In this document: piece by piece, positions 8,701 through 8,702 of the stretch | Layout of the letters: each line of letters begins with the position of its first letter | How positions within the stretch are numbered: position 1 is the stretch's first letter | From: Saprospiraceae bacterium | Lineage (GTDB): Bacteria > Bacteroidota > Bacteroidia > Chitinophagales > Saprospiraceae | DNA: 8,702 nucleotides | NCBI GenBank assembly: GCA_020628755.1 | Contig: JAHDEQ010000039.1 | Span: 1-8,702 of the forward strand | Direction of reading: 5' to 3' | Translations under genes and position numbers: made by a program | The notes under the pieces: model-generated | What the model was told of the DNA's origin: nothing | What the model saw: only the letters and a program-made list of their open reading frames with translations | Databases searched by the model: none

Positions 8701-8702
8701 CA
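5701..8702 (-). CDS. Giant SprB-repeat surface protein with T9SS C-terminal sorting domain, 5' end off-window
   Basis: The frame is open from the right edge (first whole codon ends at 8700) to TAA at 5701-5703, giving 999 residues; the true start is off-window. GTG 8658 is not the start, because the frame continues upstream as TSTTISDLDIGQYC, the end of another repeat. Order from the N-side: one partial and six complete SprB repeats (8702 to about 7246); an SdrD B-like domain (about 7227-6850) with the acidic loop WLDINMDGIQDPDEPG, a likely calcium site; a Cys-containing Ig-like domain (about 6846-6526; ICCDQQIC, then YYIRCARRQGC); a PKD-like domain (about 6525-6268; YIWDLG, TITLTVEKDGC); a probable Fn3-like domain (about 6246-5971; ALHWTT, NYYRIKHLNTNG); and a type A T9SS sorting domain (about 5952-5704; VYPNPALNHLNIE, LPSGAYYLLIE, KKVFKTR). 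Family knowledge: such proteins pass the outer membrane by T9SS, lose the sorting domain and are surface-bound or released. SprB itself is a gliding adhesin in Flavobacterium johnsoniae, but SprB repeats are widespread, so adhesion is likely and gliding unproven. Confidence 0.95.
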   Translation of the reverse strand, partial: TSTTISDLDIGQYCVTVTDENNCSMEQCVELEGQEALMLDLMVANPSCSDALALINSMVSGGTAPYTYKWDNNSNSSNLNNLLAGQYCLTVTDANMCENTLCAEVVIPTEISIQVAETHPSCFGEQNGAIDLTIAGGTGDYNFSWNTDDMTEDLDNITTGTYCVTVTDENDCFARTCIDINAPEQLMVDTELNHISCNGLMDGAINLTVSGGTFGYTFMWSTGATTEDIALLAAGNYCVTVLDGKDCSFEQCFDINEPNLLTLEATVTNPACFGEGSGMIDISVMGGTMPYTYVWENDADVEDRDGLFEGNYCVTITDANGCETNLCEKLTAPDLISILGVGTAPNCANGNDGSIELIVSGGDAPYTYMWNNGQSIANPTGLATGTYCVTVTDSKGCSQDACTFILPQGGLEIELLWQDATCAGNDGSLEVNVISGGGSYTYSWNIPGVNSDSVNDLPAGLYTVTVTDGNGCIATQSAAIGEPGPLDCFDLVNVGDFVWLDINMDGIQDPDEPGVEGVDVNLIDIGDDGLANTPDDTIFATTMTDSNGNYLFTDVPPGKYIIEFVPTSLPTGTQFTEDNEGMDDTMDSDANFFSGQTDIFMVMDGMPDDLTFDAGIVGSCMNVITGGEICCDQQICGAGANPEPIVSITPASGGSGAMEYLWMMSTTGTTFSITNPDWIPIIDSNSESYDPMAVYQTTYYIRCARRQGCNTFTGESNIVKVEVLELPNAEIASIPDNVCQDEPISISAAFAGSGATYIWDLGATASPATYTGLNVPAVSWSSLGIKTITLTVEKDGCTSPTVSETIDVLNCTNEGEQNRFLSFSVQEIQDDKIALHWTTNPMLNNHLFAVEYSTNGDDYDHLDVLEGGNLNAPKSYSYEVFEPREGHNYYRIKHLNTNGQVELTESKYILWNKKQEDGFQVYPNPALNHLNIEILKEIESSCSARLVNTVGQTVASIQLLSKEKNHQLDISDLPSGAYYLLIEQKGKRPILKKVFKTRD
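7246..8702 (-). repeat. Tandem SprB repeat array, about 75 codons per unit
   Basis: Unit limits in reading order are: partial 8702-8596; R1 8595-8371; R2 8370-8149; R3 8148-7924; R4 7923-7699; R5 7698-7471; R6 7470-7246. Each carries [TNA]P[SAN]C or a similar start, then a GxIxLxVSGGxxPYTYxW core, then GxYCVTVTDxNGC. First-cysteine spacing between neighbouring units is 74, 75, 75, 75 and 75 residues. R1-R5 keep four cysteines with nearly fixed spacing (steps of 40-41, 9 and 5 residues). R6 keeps only the first and third. Protein identity between units is moderate, but the segment encoding CVTVTD is well kept in DNA (for example TCGGTAACAGT at 7523, 8198 and 8645). The array continues past the right edge. 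Confidence 0.93.

Noticed and set aside
7246..8702. Regular repeats about 225 bases apart considered as a CRISPR-like or satellite array
   Set aside because: The period equals 75 codons in one open frame and every unit translates to a SprB repeat, so these are protein repeats.

Overview
The window comes from an AT-rich Bacteroidota genome, most likely a Saprospirales-type marine or sludge bacterium. Three things point there: a very long Cys-containing SprB-repeat protein with repeats ending in GxYCVTVTDxNGC-like motifs, a C-terminal type IX secretion system (T9SS) sorting domain (YPNPA...LPSGAYYLL...KKVFKT), and the lack of clear Shine-Dalgarno sequences. The order-level placement is inference. 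Everything visible is envelope or secretion biology. I see no mobile element, CRISPR array, tRNA or rRNA.

Layout: (1) 1-1004, minus strand, is the N-terminal 334 residues of a secreted thermolysin-like (M4) metallopeptidase, cut by the left edge before its zinc site. (2) 1005-1080 is a short AT-rich divergent intergenic region. (3) 1081-5595, plus strand, is a 1504-residue exported protein of unknown function, rich in predicted beta strands, with one clear internal duplication and a helical, winged-helix-like island. (4) 5596-5700 is a convergent intergenic region with a strong GC-rich hairpin. Its T-rich tail lies on the minus-strand side, so it best fits termination of the gene to its right. 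(5) 5701-8702, minus strand, is the C-terminal 999 residues of a giant modular surface protein: one partial and six complete SprB repeats, an SdrD B-like domain, a Cys-containing Ig-like domain, a PKD-like domain, a probable Fn3-like domain and a T9SS sorting domain. Its start lies beyond the right edge.

How they fit together: the SprB-repeat protein should cross the outer membrane through T9SS and be anchored or released by the sortase-like step. Homologues of the M4 protease in this phylum often use the same route, but the end that would show this is off-window. The 1504-residue protein has a Sec signal peptide but neither a lipobox nor a T9SS sorting domain, so it is probably periplasmic or associated with the inner face of the outer membrane. 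It is the least explained and most interesting object here. No operon links the three genes: the first pair is divergent and the second pair convergent.
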